Source of the DNA: Anas platyrhynchos
Taxonomy: Eukaryota; Chordata; Aves; Anseriformes; Anatidae
Direction: 5' to 3'
DNA length: 64,000 nt
Assembly: GCF_047663525.1 (NCBI RefSeq)
Contig: NC_092588.1
Location: forward strand, 146,709,501-146,773,500
Made by a program: the position numbers and the translations under genes. The first letter of the stretch is position 1, and each line of letters begins with the position of its first letter. The notes beneath the pieces were generated by a model that was not told the DNA's origin, made no database searches, and saw only the letters and a list, made by a program, of their open reading frames with translations. Shown piece by piece: positions 33,066 through 45,455 of this stretch.

Positions 33066-33136
33066 GTATTGATGCCCATATATATACTATATATATAGAT
33101 AGTATATAAATATATGTACACACACACACATCTATA
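33066..33136. repeat. AT/CA-rich palindromic insertion in CR1
   Basis: Between the two parts of the CR1 lies a TATATA...GTATATAAATATATG stretch with internal dyad symmetry, then (CA)n. It separates the RT N-terminal linker from the 'gaggaactacaggcctgtc' RT segment. Confidence 0.7.
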
Positions 33137-33186
33137 AGAAGGTTCATAAGGAAGACCTGAGGAACTACAGGCCTGTCAGCTTGGCC

Positions 33187-33207
33187 TTTTTTTTTTTTTT
33201 TTTTTTT
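33187..33207. repeat. poly(T) run, 21 nt
   Basis: A T run terminates the CR1 remnant at this point. Confidence 0.9.
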
Positions 33208-33274
33208 CCCAGAGAAGAAATGTTAATTTGACTAGCTTTTAGGCATGTCTTTGTGGGTTGTTTTGTTGCTGTTG

Positions 33275-33277
33275 ATA

Positions 33278-33308
<31 letters not shown>

Positions 33309-33309
33309 T
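33275..33309. repeat. (TA)n followed by poly(T)
   Basis: Thirteen AT dinucleotides followed by nine T residues. Confidence 0.9.
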
Positions 33310-35871
33310 CCTTTCCTACTTTTACTTCATGATACTCTGATGTATAACTCACTGTAAATGCAACATAATGTAAAGCAATCTTGAAGGTACAGCCCAGTAC
33401 TCAGACCTCCCTGTCTTTTGGATCAATGACCTAAGTGCTACAAGTAGGTTTCTGAAGTGGTCTTGAGGTGTCTGGGTACCTATCCCTTTCTGAGTTTTAG
33501 GCCCTATTATGGGTATTTTCATTTTGCTAATTCCTTTTATTTTTCCACTTGAACTGAAATAAACCATTCTCTTTCCCCTCTCCCCATGAAAATAAAATAA
33601 CAGTAGTATGCAAATCTCATCTTTCCACCACTTTCAGTTGATTACACCTGGAATCATTTATACCAGTCTGCATAGCTTCTGAGAAGTTTTACTTGGTTTT
33701 ATTTCTTTTCAGTGTTGTATTATGATTCTATTTCATGGAAAAGGTCTGACCTAATCTTTACTGCTATTATTTCTAATTTTAAAACTACTTTAATAAATTT
33801 TAAGGTTAAGAGAGTCTACTATGATCTGATTTTCTACTTTACACAAGCCAAAGAATTGCAAATGTCTGGGAAATGTCTATTGCCATAGAGATTAAGATTT
33901 TAGACAGATGGGTAGATTTATACCGTCTTGAAAATGTGTCTAACACGGTCTCCAGACATAAATTTCTGAGAGGAGACTTAGCTCTTGCACTTCTGTGTTA
34001 ATTGGAATGTTAAGGTCCAGATTATAATTTCATGCCATTTGGGAAGAATTCTCTCTTTTTCTGTTTTTTTTTTTCTTTTTTTTTTTTTTTTAAATCAAGG
34101 TAGTTTAGAAGCACTGACCTCACCTTTCCTTAGATTTTGAAACCAGGCACAGTTTAAAAGACATTTTCTGTACTTGAGTGAAATAAAACAGAGCTCAAGT
34201 TACTCCCATAATCAGTATCATAGTGTCTTTGATCATGTAATATAAGAAGAACAAAAGATTAGATAAAACCTAGGACATCATAATGTTTTATGTCTGAAGT
34301 CTTATGTAGAGAAACAGCTTAAGAAAAATGACAGTAGCTTTAAGCACCTGAGCTTCTTTAAAGGACATAGACGTTAAAATCCTGAAGCAATACCAAAACA
34401 TTATGCCAAAATAACTTTTTCAGTAAAGTATAATAGATGTTATTAATGACTGTTCTTTACCAGATTGCATATTGTGTTCCTAATGCTCTATTTATAAGGA
34501 TATTCAGCATGATGGACAAACACTTCAGCATCGTAACAGTACGCATCTAAAACTGATTGCAAATGCATTGGCTTGATACTAATGTATCTTTAGATTTAGA
34601 GTTACTCCAGTAATACCAAGTGTAACTGCAGTCAAAATAAGATCAATGTACATCTATATTTATGTCTCTTTTATCTCTATATATTAAGCAGTCTGCTTGT
34701 GCATGAGAAATAGCTGGATATAAATAGACAAGCTTTCAAAAACAACTGTTTCATTAGCAAGGGATGGATTGAACAGACAGAACAACAGGAATGAAATATT
34801 TATGAAGTATATACATGAGCCACTCCTGGTGAGAAGTTTGCCTGGAAGCAGCCTTTCTTAACTGAATGCTCGAGGCTTTGAAATTTTGCTATACTTTTTT
34901 TTTTTTTTTCTCTGTAATTTCTCTATCCTTCTGTAAGGGTACACATTGCTACAATCAAAATCACATCCATGACTTTTCATTCCATTCCATACTTTGTTGG
35001 TGGCATTTTAGTATTATTATAATTCAGGCAATTCCTGAATAAAATTATATTGTTAATAATATTATATTAATATATAATATAATAATAATATTGAAGGAAG
35101 TGTATAGAAATGTAGGTCAAAAAACTTCAGATAACTGCAGAAGAAGGCCTCTAGGGACAAAAATGAGAAATTCAAAGCACAAAATAGTATATAAGTAGAA
35201 AGGTCTATAAAGTATAATGAGAAAGAATGAGCATATTGTTATGAAATGACAGAAGACCTGGTTTACTGCTCAGTAAAGAAAGCTGTCATTGGATTGCTTA
35301 ATGTCACTTTTACATGAAGTTCCAGTAAAATTTAACATAATATTTAACATAATAAAATATGAGAGGTATTAAAATATAGATAGAAGAAGACCTAGATATC
35401 TTCAGATCAACTGAACCTGGTGAAACTCACTCTGGATTCATTAGAGAAGCAACCTAAACAACCTCTAAAACATTATTGGCTATATTTTGAAAATGCATGG
35501 AGGATGGATAATATCTGGAATGGATAAGTCTTTTGAAACATCATCAATAAATAAATGTATTTTTTGCTGCTTGACTTTAAGCATCTAACTCAAATATCTA
35601 AACTAGCTAATTGTCTAGAATTATTTATTATTCAATTAAAAAAATATGTGTTGTCTATCTTTAGGAAGGGTGCTTAATTTGTCAAGATTCTTAAAGTGTC
35701 AAAGATAAATGAATGAAGCTTTTTGACTGAGGTTGTAACATATAACCATAAGAAAGGAAGAGGAGGAGCTGTGAAGCTATAGGCAACTCAATATTTTTTT
35801 AGTTACACAAAAATACTAGGTAAAATTACACAAACCTTTGCAAGATTTGTATTTCTTTATACTGCAACTGG
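33310..35871. other. AT-rich intergenic DNA
   Basis: No gene or transposon is seen. Poly(T) runs occur near 34,063-34,091 and 34,898-34,909, and an ATA/TAA-rich stretch near 35,041-35,090. Confidence 0.7.
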
Positions 35872-36167
35872 ATGTTTAATATCTTTATCAGTGAAATGGA
35901 AAGTGAAATGAAGTGCACCCTCAGCAAGTCTGCCAATGACACCAAGCTGTATGGTGCAGTCAACATTCTGGAGGGAAGGAATGCCATCCAGAGGTACCTG
36001 CACAGGCTTGAGATGTGGGTCTCTGCAAACCCCACGAGGTTCAACAAAGCCAAGTGCAAGGTCCTGCATATGGGTTGGGGCAATCCCAAGTACAAATACA
36101 AGCTGGACAGAGAATGGTTTAAGAGCAGCCCTGAGGAGAAGGACCTGGGGGTATTGGTTGACAAGAA
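35872..36167 (+). mobile_element. CR1 LINE, part 1 of an interrupted copy
   Basis: The plus strand encodes the end of the RT domain: FNIFISEMESEMKCTLSKSA, where the FADD motif has become SANDTKLYGAV, then [33 protein letters not shown]. It stops at 'ttgacaagaa', exactly where the nested minus-strand CR1 begins. The sequence resumes at 37,758 with 'tcttaacatgaaccagcaat', which is the expected continuation. Confidence 0.92.
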
Positions 36168-37752
36168 TCATAGAATCAATAAGGTTAGAAAAGTCCTCCA
36201 AGGTCATCTGGTCCAACCATCCCCCTACTACCAATGTCACCCACTAAACCACGTCCCTAAACCCATTCCAATGCCTGACTACTCTTTCTGAGGAGAAATG
36301 TCTCATAATTTCCAACCTAAATGTCCTCTGGTGCAACTTGAGGCCGTTCCCTCTAGTCCCATCACCAGTTATCTGCGAGAAGAGGCTGACCCCCAGCTTC
36401 CCAAACCTTTCTTTCAGGTAGTTGTACAGAACAATAAGGTCTTCCCTGAGCCTCCTCTTCTCCAGACTAAACAACCCCAGTTCCTGCAGCCGCTTCTCAC
36501 AGGACTTGTGTTCCAGGCCCTTCACCAGCTTTGTAGCCTGCCTCTGGACATGTTCTAGGACCTCGATGTCCTTCTTGTAGTGTGGGGTCCAAAACTGAGC
36601 ACAGTACTCGAGGTGCAGCCTCACAGGAGCAGAATACAGGGGGACAATCACCACCTTGGTCCTGCTGGCTACACTATTCCTGATACAAGCCAGGATGTTT
36701 GTGGTCTTCTTGACCACCTGGGCACACTGCCAGACCATGTTCAGGTGAGTACATTGACCAAAACCCCCAGATCCTTTTCCTCTGCACAGCTTTCCAGCCA
36801 CTCTTCCCCAAGCCCGTTGTGCTGCATGAGGTTGTTGTGATCAAAGTGCAGGACTTGGCACTTAGCCATGTTGAACCTTATCCCATTGGCCTCTGCCCAT
36901 TGATCCAACCTAGTTCCCTCTGCAGAGGGAACTTCCCTCTACCCTCTGGAAGATCGACACTTTTCCCCTGCTTGGTGTCATCTGCTAAGTTACTGAGGGT
37001 ACACTGAATTCCCTCATCCAAATCATCAACGCTATTAAAGAGGATGGGCCCCAACACCAACCCCTGGGGAACACCACTGGTGACTGGTCGCCACCTGGAT
37101 TTCCCTCCATTCACCACCACTCTCTGGGCCCACCTGGCTTTACTGAAGTGTAGGTAGACTACATCAACAGCCTTTCCCTCATCCACCAGATGGGTCACCC
37201 AGTCATCAAAGGAGATGAGGTTGGTCAGGCAGGAGGATTTGCCTTTCATGGACCTGTGCTGACTGGGCCTGGTCCAAGGTTGTCCCACATATGCTGTTTG
37301 ATTGCATTCAAGATGACCTGTTCCATCACTTTTCCTGGCACCAAGGTCAGGCTGACAGGCCTGTAGTCCACCAGGTCCTCCTTATGACCCTTCTTATAGA
37401 TGGGCATCATATTAGCAGATCTCTAGTCATCCAGGACCTTTCTGGATGACCGTGACCACTGATAGATGATGGAAAACAACACAGCAATCACATTTTCCAA
37501 TTTCCTCAGCACCTTTGGGTGGATCCCATCTGGCCCCATGGACTTGTGACAGTCCAGGTGGAGCAGCAGGTCTCCAACTGTTTCCACCTGAACTGTGGGA
37601 GGTTTCTTCTCCCCATCCCAGACTTTCAGTTTGGGAGGCTGAGTACTCTGAGGATAAGTAGTCTGACTAGTAAAGACAGATGTAAAGAAGGCATTAAGAT
37701 CCTCAGCCTTTTCCTTATTCTCAGCAGTTATGTTTGCCCCTGGATCCAGTAA
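36166..37752 (-). mobile_element. CR1 LINE nested in another CR1
   Basis: A minus-strand CR1 starts at its 3' octamer end (TAGAATCATAGAATCA-type, low coordinate). It then contains, in minus-strand order from the high coordinate, the linker (37,752-37,500), the RT core and the ORF2 C-terminus. The RT motif [16 protein letters not shown] lies at about 37,036-37,085 and the catalytic block reads LADDTKQG at about 36,968-36,993. A 185-codon C-terminal frame is intact (36,244-36,801). It is 5'-truncated in the linker after the endonuclease. It belongs to the same subfamily as the copies at 30,555 and 52,691. The host CR1 at its insertion point shows a possible AAGAA duplication. Confidence 0.92.
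36878..37288 (-). pseudogene. CR1 reverse transcriptase core
   Basis: This 136-codon minus-strand frame includes [30 protein letters not shown] (RT block A, with the catalytic Asp inside a VVYLHFSKA context where DFSKA would be expected) and [20 protein letters not shown]. The LADDTK (FADDTK-like) block lies about 15 codons later. The RT synthesises element cDNA at the nicked target. The upstream fingers and many other residues are lost to frameshifts. Confidence 0.85.
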
Positions 37753-37757
37753 AAGAA

Positions 37758-38416
37758 AATCTTAACATGAACCAGCAATAAGCACTTGCAGCAAAGAAAG
37801 CCAACCATATCCTGGGCTGCAACAACAGCAACATGGCCAGCAGGTCAAGGGAGGTGATTCTCCCCTCTACACTGCTTTTGTGAGACCCCACCTGGAGTGC
37901 TGTGTTTAGCTCTGGAGACCCTAGCACAAGAAGGACATGGACCTATTAGAACAAGTGCAGAGGAGAGCCACAGAGATGATAATGGGTCTGGAGCACCTCT
38001 CCTACAAAGACAGGCTGAGAGAGTTGGATTTTTAAGCCTGGAGAAGAGAAAGCTCTGGGAAGACTCAAAGAGGCCTTCCAGTACCTTGAAGGAGCCTAGA
38101 GAAAAGCTGGGGAGGAATTCTTTGTCAAGGAGTGCAGTGATAGGACACAAGAGATAAAGACTTTAAACTAAAAGAGGGTAGATTTAGATTAGATATAAGG
38201 AGGAATTTCTTTACTATGAAGGTAGTGAGGCACTATCACAGGCATCCCAGAGATATTGTAGATGCCCCATCCCTGGAAGCATTCAAGGGTAGGCTGGATG
38301 GGGCTTTGAGCAACTTGATCTAGTGGGAGGTGTCCCTCTCCATGGCAGAGGTATTGGAGTTAGATGATCTTTAAGGTCCCTTCTAACCCAAACCATTCTG
38401 TGATTCTATGATTCTA
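37758..38416 (+). mobile_element. CR1 LINE, part 2 of the interrupted copy (3' end)
   Basis: This continues part 1 with 'tcttaacatgaaccagcaat', 'atcctgggctgcaac', 'ggccagcaggtcaagggagg', 'agaccccacctggag' and 'gagcacctctcctacaaaga', then the 3'UTR ('gtagtgaggcactatcac', 'tgccccatccctggaagc', 'gagcaacttgatctag'). It ends in octamers 'ccattctgtgattctatgattcta' at about 38,393-38,416. It is the same CR1 lineage as 7,255-7,981. Confidence 0.92.
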
Positions 38417-40323
38417 AGAATAAGGATTTTTTCTTTTTTTCATTATAAAATGACAATTTAAGTAGACAAAGGAACAGTAGTTATTATGTATCTCAGCCAG
38501 AGGAAGGTTTTTTAAATGTTCTGTGTGACCTTCTCAAAATTTGTGCATGTGTATCTACTGTCACATACAGGCAAAAACAGCTAGTAGATTGTACTTAATG
38601 CCTAATGACAAATTGTTGATGTTTATAGACCTCTGGGGTCATAACTGGATTGGATACTTCTCTGTTTTCACTAATGACAAGAAAGAATAAAAGGTCTGCT
38701 CATTTAAATTACAGAAGACATTCATTTAAAAGTCTTTGGTGTCATGTTAATGTGCTGAATTGGAGAGGCTTTAAGGAGAAGTGTTCTGAAAAGAAGAAAT
38801 ACAATGAGCTTCTGTGAAGAATACTACAATTTTATAAATTTATGTGAAAAGTCATTAGCACAGATTTAGAACAAGGAAGTCAAATTTTTTTGTATTAAAT
38901 AGTGTAGTGATATAATAGACCACAAACTGAATAAAAACAATTATACTGGTGCAGCAATGGGCAAAAATCAATAGGTATGTGTAAACAAAAGTAAGACCCG
39001 TAAGTATTCTTTTTTTTTTTTTTCTTTAATAAAGCATTAAAGGAACTTCAGCGGAAATTTATGTCCAGTATTGGAAAGTGCATTCAAAAATAAGACTCAA
39101 AGAGAGTTCAGATGAGTGCTACAGGAAACACCTACAAAACATGACCTGAAGGTAAGAGGAAAAGAACTGCAGTTGTCATTTTTAAAGAAAGGATCCTGAC
39201 AAGTGAACAGGGGAAAAGTATTTTGTCTGCAAATCAAAATTCTGACCATGCATTAATAGCTCTAATTTCATGGGTGTGTGTGTAAAGTATTAAAATGCTA
39301 GATAGACTTATCTGAATATAAGGAAATTGAAACTAAATTTAGTATAGGAAAGAAAACCTGGGAAATATAATCTAAACTTATTGTTACAGTTTAAGAAACC
39401 AAGAGGTAACTTAAAGGAACACAAGTGTACCTATGTCAGAAACTATGATTTTTAAGTCAAGTTATTAACTTTGGTGACTGCGGCTATAATGATTTGTAAA
39501 CATTTTCAGTTGTAATAGATATATGCAGCAACTTAGAGTACTAAGAAATAGTTCGTGCTCAAAAAATAACTGAGTTCATGAAACCACAGTAGAAATAAAG
39601 TCCAGCAAAGAATAAGAAAACACTGAACAAACAAACAAACAAACAAACAAAACACGTAAAACAAGGAAAAAATAATATAAATTAATGGAAAATTTGCAGA
39701 GGAAAAAATGTGGCTGAAATATGTAGGAGGATAACCTGGTGCTGATCACAACAATTTCACATATTGAACAATGTTGCTTGTTCTGGTTGAAATCAATTTC
39801 TTGGGATGATATGAAACAATTAAAATGAGATAAAATCATGTAAATAGTTAAGAAGCCTTTTTGTTAGAGACCATATATATTTCCTCATAAGCATGAGTGT
39901 AAAATGAACAGAAAAATAAGGAGAACCAATAACATTTTCTATTCCAGATTTTAGGTCCAGGTGATCACTGGAGGGCAGATACTTCACTCTGTCTTCTCTC
40001 CAGCAGCATAGCAACCCAAATGGAGGAGATTCATCCTGCCTTCAATCCAACACCCACATTGTTTGAGCAGTACAATTAGCATACCTACATAACAGAACCT
40101 ACATCTGTGAGAATTTAGGGAGATTCTGTAAGGAACTAATTCTGGCTACACAAATAAAGCACAATCTGTATTTCTACAAGTTCTTTTTTCTTCCCCCTTA
40201 AGTGATTCCAAACAAATTGTATTCATCACCTTGCCCATCTTCTGTTTACATTTCTAGTGTAAGCATCAAAATGGGTAACACATGCATGAGGAAATGAGGA
40301 ATACTGCCCAAAACTTCAGTTTC
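38417..40323. other. AT-rich intergenic DNA
   Basis: No gene or transposon is recognised. There is a T-run near 39,010-39,023 and a (CAAA)5 microsatellite at 39,629-39,650. Confidence 0.7.
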
Positions 40324-40803
40324 GTAGAATCATAGACTATCCTGAGTTGGAAGACAAAGCTCTAAGGTCCAACTCCTAGCTCCTCACAGGACCACCCAAA
40401 ATTCAGACCATACGTCTGAGACCATTGTCCAAACACTTCTTGAACTCCAGCAGTGCCATGACCAGTGTCTTGAGGAGCCTGTTCCAGTGCCTGACAACCA
40501 CTCTTTCACCCTAACACCCAGCCTGACCCTCCTCTGTCCCAGCTCCATGCTGTTCCCTCAGGTCCTGTCGCTGTAACCAGAGAGCAGAGCTCAGCGACTG
40601 CCCCTCTGCTCCCCTTGTGAGGAAGCTGCAGGCCACCATGAGGACTCCCCTGAGCCTGTTCTACTCCGAGCTGAACAAACCGAGGGGCCTCAAGTGTTTC
40701 TCATGTGTCTTCCTCTCTAGACCCTTCACCATCTTTGTAGCTCTCCTTTGGATGCTCTATAATAGTTTTAAGTCCTTCTTCTATTGTGGCACCCAGAACA
40801 GTT
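40324..40803 (-). mobile_element. CR1 LINE, 3' end, minus strand
   Basis: The low-coordinate end reads 'tagaatcatagactatcctgagttgg', the complement of a CR1 3' end with an octamer. It continues with complements of 3'UTR and ORF2 C-terminus ('aggctcctcaagac' side, 'ccctgaggggacagcatgg', 'ttgaggcccctcggtttg', 'gagagctacaaagatggtg'). It is 5'-truncated near 40,803. It is a different CR1 lineage from the copies at 36 and 52 kb. Confidence 0.88.
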
Positions 40804-43524
40804 TCAATTAGTTATCACCTCAGCCCAATCACATGTTGATAAAATTATGATTTGATGAAGACATAACATAATTAACTGCTCATCAGACATCTCTGTAGTA
40901 GACACTCATGAACAGTGGTTTAGAATGAAAGTTTTGAACACAGTGAGAAATATATGTCCATCAACTGGTTGAAAGAAAAACAAAATACGAAGTTCCTACT
41001 CTAAGAGAAACTGGCCCATTTAAGAACATTACAGGCAGACTGTAGCCTTTAAGACAGGCCAATGTTTTTGTTTGTTTGTTTGTGTTATTGTTGTTTTGTT
41101 TTGTTTTTCTCTTATTTCATATTAATTTCACAATTTAATGCACTGCAATAAATGTCTTTCAATTTAAAATCTGTATTTTACTTGTATGAGGCTAAACATA
41201 TTTTTTTCCTGGTTACAGTGCCAAACTACAGGCAAACAGGCAGCATCAAGAAGGAAGAAAAAATAAAAAATAATTGGAAATTATTCTTTTGGCAGTAGAG
41301 CTAGTGCTCCATTTCTCTTATGTAGAAGTGATGGCTATTAACACTTGAAAAATTAAGTGATTTCTAACCTAAATACAACCTGTAAAACTGTTCCTACGCT
41401 TAAGTAGTGAGAAATGCTGAACAGGGCCCCAAAGAGTCTAGCTATGTATGTTTGTTGCACTTTCATTTCTTCAGTATTTAAGTAACTGTGTAAGAGGCAC
41501 TGTACACAGCTACACTGGAGATGTCAGGAACATAGACTATGATAACTGTACTTGACAATAATCAGTCCTGCCTAAAGTGGAGGAAAAGATTTCATTTTAA
41601 CTGTCTGTAGAGGGTCAGATAGTTAAACACTTTAAAATTATGCTCTGTTATCTCTTGTACTGCTGCATTTGTGTTTATGCTGAACTTCAGCTTTTAGCAA
41701 TGACCTGAGCCAAGTCCAGATCCCTCTGGAATAGATAGGAATTTTGTTTTTTACTCTGTGGAAACACATATGTGTCTACCAAGTCTTTTTTTTTTTTTTT
41801 AATTTAATTTTTTTTATGTGCCAAAATCAGAGGAAGGTATCAGTGGGTAATTGAAGACCTATTCCAATTCCCCCTGAACTCAGCATAGTAAACTGTTGAT
41901 TTCTTTCAAAACTGTGGGAAAGCATCAAAGCAAAAGCAAAGTACATTAGTTACAACACAGTCCTTGGGAACTGATTTGAGGACGTTGTATTTCTGAAAAA
42001 TTTACTAAAAAATAAAAATAAAAAATAAATAAAAAAAAAAGAAGAAGAAAGTGTATGTTAAGACATTTCTTAAAAGATCAAAAATATCAAAGGAAGGTTT
42101 CTAAAATAAGACAAATCTGTGTCCAGACAACAGCAGGGCCAGAAATAAGAGGGAGAGTGTCTCAACACAAACGCAAAATGCGTCATTATCAGCTAAGTAC
42201 TTACAATGAATCGGTCATTTGGAGATCAGCAAATATTGAGGCTGTTCAGCAAATAATATTCTACAAGGTTTAGAAATAAATCTCTACCTGACCAAAGGTT
42301 GAATAGAATTTCAAAGTTGATGAGAAGATAATAGATTCCAGTATGCTAAGCCAGATATATTTATTTGGCACAGAAAGTCTTAACTGATTACCAAACTACC
42401 TATAGCTTGATTCCTGCTGGCCATTCATGCTAATTATTTACCATAGATTTGTAATAGTTATGGCCAGCAAGACAGGCACACTCATAGTCCTAATTTCACA
42501 CAGATATATTGAGGGTACTGTCCAAGTACATTGGAAGTCTCTGATAATGCAGAGACATCTATTCGAAAATGACTTCCCCATAGAGAAAACTAATTTTAGA
42601 AGCTCACATTCATTCTTTAAGTACATTTGAACTAGTGCAGCTCTCCCGGTGACATCAAATGAAACTTCCCACATCTAAAACAATATACAATATCACAGTT
42701 ATGAGCTACTCCACTGGATGTCATGTTCATTGCAAAACAAACTGCAGTTAAATTGCAATTTGAGTCCAGACATCTATGTTTTTGTTTAGTTGTGTGGTGT
42801 TTTTTTGTTTGTTTGTTTCTTTGTTTTTCTAAATAAATGTCAGTACCATTTTATTTCTGCTATTATTTTATACTCATGGTGAGTGTTCTTATTCTCTACA
42901 GGTACTGGATAGAATTCAGTGCAGTCACTTTGGATCTCAGACATGAAAGATCCCTGGGATTCACTGGCACATGGATGGAAAGCTAATAGAAATCTGTTAA
43001 TACAGTAACAGGAAATGAGTGCCTATTAAAAAAACTTGGTGACATTGAAACCAAAATGGTAATGAAATTACTAAATTTGGTTCAGCCATAGTTATTGAGC
43101 TGTATATTGAAAATATATATATACATATAAAAGTCTTGCTGTAAGTTGTTGTATACATTCTTATATCTTATATTATGCATGCCTGCATGAAAGTAGTGAT
43201 ACTTTTAATTAATTAATTAATCAATTTTTATTTATAACTAATTCCACTCTTTTGATAGTTTCTGTCAAATGCTAATCTTCCTGGAATAATTAAGAATTTT
43301 TCTTATTGAAATTATTAGACAGACTCCCATTTACTTTGACAGGTCTTCAAAGAAGGTTTGAGAAAATTTAAATTGAAAATTAGGTAACCCAATCTATTCA
43401 TGCTCCTAGAGCAGAAACTGTGAAAGTCTACAAAATAATTTGCTAAATACCAGAAATACAGTGAAAATTAGTTTTTTAATGCTGTTTCAGTCTTTTGCTT
43501 TCATTCTTATCTAAAACCAAAACC

Positions 43525-43527
<3 letters not shown>

Positions 43528-43568
<41 letters not shown>
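43528..43568. repeat. (TA)n microsatellite, about 20 copies
   Basis: An uninterrupted TA dinucleotide run. Confidence 0.92.
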
Positions 43569-43572
<4 letters not shown>

Positions 43573-45427
43573 CAACAAACAACCACCAAACAAAAATAAT
43601 TAAATCAACAAAATAAAAAGACCAGCTTTCCTAAACTCAGACCGTTTTATAAACATCATCCTTTGAGAAAACTAATTTCTTAATATACCTCAAATGTATA
43701 TTTGGTACTTGTTCATTACCTGATGTACTACAAACTCATAGAGTTGGATTCATGGAACTGGAATATTCCTACTCATAGCTCTGACTATGGTGCAATCATA
43801 TGCAATTTCTGACTTAGACTCAGATGTATGTTCCATGTAAGTATCTTTTAATATTTAGCAGTACAGAAGTACAGGTTTAGTCTTACCATATAGTTGTTAG
43901 TGAAAGGTGAAAGTTAGGTAAAGAACCATGTTCAAATCATATTTATGATTATTTACCTGAAAGAACTTGAGAAAGTAAAGTGCCTTTTTTTTTTTTTTTT
44001 TTAATGTTCCTAATGTTTCAACCCTTCAATAAATGTATGTTTCCTTTGGGAATTCAAATTTCCTAGAGTGTTTTACCCAAGGACTTACACTACAGAAGAA
44101 GCTAGTCTGAGGACAAAAAAAGACTTGACCAGAGATTTCTTCCCTCCAAAACAGTATAGAGAACAAGAATTAGAATTATATGTCAGTCACTAGGAGGTTA
44201 TAAAAGCCTTTTCTGAGCAGTGAAAGCCTTGTTTCATTTACCATAGAGCTAGAAGTTTAAAGAAAAAGATGGATGGGAATCAGAGTGAACTTTGGCTGAA
44301 GATTTCTGGCAGTCATGGATATTTCTTGGGGAGCTGGATGTACTGCCTCTTCAGAAATGGAAGAAGTGGGCACATAATTACAGCTTTTAGGGGTGACACT
44401 TGCTGTATCCTACTAACACAAACACTTTCTGATGACACACATGTCCTAGTCTGTTTTTTCTGGAGATCAAACACAAGCAAAGATGGCAAAGTGGACAACC
44501 GCTCTCTCCTTCTCCAACAATCTTCCACCTAGTGCAACTAGAAATGGTCCTGTTGCTTCTTCTTTCTTTGGTCCTTACTCCCGTGAAAAATCTTAATGGA
44601 AACTGGACTGTGGAAAGCCCTTCTAATATACAGAAACATGATTTAGCAGATTACCTTTTTCTTTTATTGTTGCTCACTATAGATAGCTACATCATGTAGT
44701 ATTATCAGTCATAATATTGATGTCTTTTTGCAGGCTTTGGTGAAAGAATAGAAAAAACTGTATACAGATACTTTTTCTTCTGAGAATTTATTGTCAACAA
44801 AAAAAGTAAAATATATTATTTATACTGATAAATAACAAATAGAAGAAGGCTGATAATAAATAATAATTATTCTTCATTGTTTTTTGACCTATACTAAAAC
44901 ATAAGTTCCAGTCTTCATGAGTCATCCTAATTAAAGCAGTAATTGAAATTAGATTTGTTTTTCCATCATAAATAGGTCATCCATTAGAATAAATCACCTT
45001 ATTGTCTTGCAGAGCTGTACAGGAGCCATGCAGAACACTGGGTTCCTGAAGCACTGTGTTCTGGACAATCAATAAGACAAATTTATGAACATGATTTGTT
45101 CAGTGAAGTAATTTAATTGTATGTAATCTGATCAAGAAGGATTTAGAAAAACGAAATTGGGAATTGGTAAATGAGTAAAGCAGATGCATTGTAACACAAA
45201 AGCAAACCAGTAACATGAATCTACCAAAATGTTGATTCAAGCTTTCATAGACTGGCCTATCTTCCTGGCTCAGGAAATATTTTGTATTAAACTCTGGCAG
45301 AATTTACACAGTGAAGCCTGGCTTATACTGACAAAGCAATTTGTACCATTGTGAGAATACTGGCACTTTTCCACCCAATGGGTTCCTGCTTTTTATATTT
45401 GCAGAAATTGAGTGGATAGAAAAGTGT

Positions 45428-45455
45428 ATTTTATTTATTTATTTATTTATTTATT
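45428..45455. repeat. (ATTT)n microsatellite
   Basis: Seven tandem ATTT-type tetranucleotides. Confidence 0.9.

Larger units (their letters stand above)
31315..33186 (+). mobile_element. CR1 LINE, ORF1 end, endonuclease and RT start
   Basis: A 5' CR1 portion directly follows the 3' portion of another CR1. It contains the end of ORF1 (31,315-31,644), the inter-ORF leader, the ORF2 endonuclease (31,738-32,440) and the linker to the RT start (about 33,060). It then breaks at an AT/CA-rich insertion and resumes for about 55 bp ('gaagacctgaggaactacagg', 33,142-33,186) before a poly(T). Roughly 300 bp of consensus is missing across the break. No 3' end is present. Confidence 0.88.

Noticed and set aside
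36244-36801. 185-codon minus-strand frame as a host gene
   Set aside because: The sequence is the C-terminal part of CR1 ORF2 after the reverse transcriptase, also present at 30.7-31.1 kb and 53 kb.
44269-44532. 87-codon frame as a small secreted or membrane protein
   Set aside because: No signal peptide, domain or paralogue is seen, and a 71-codon opposite-strand frame covers the same DNA.
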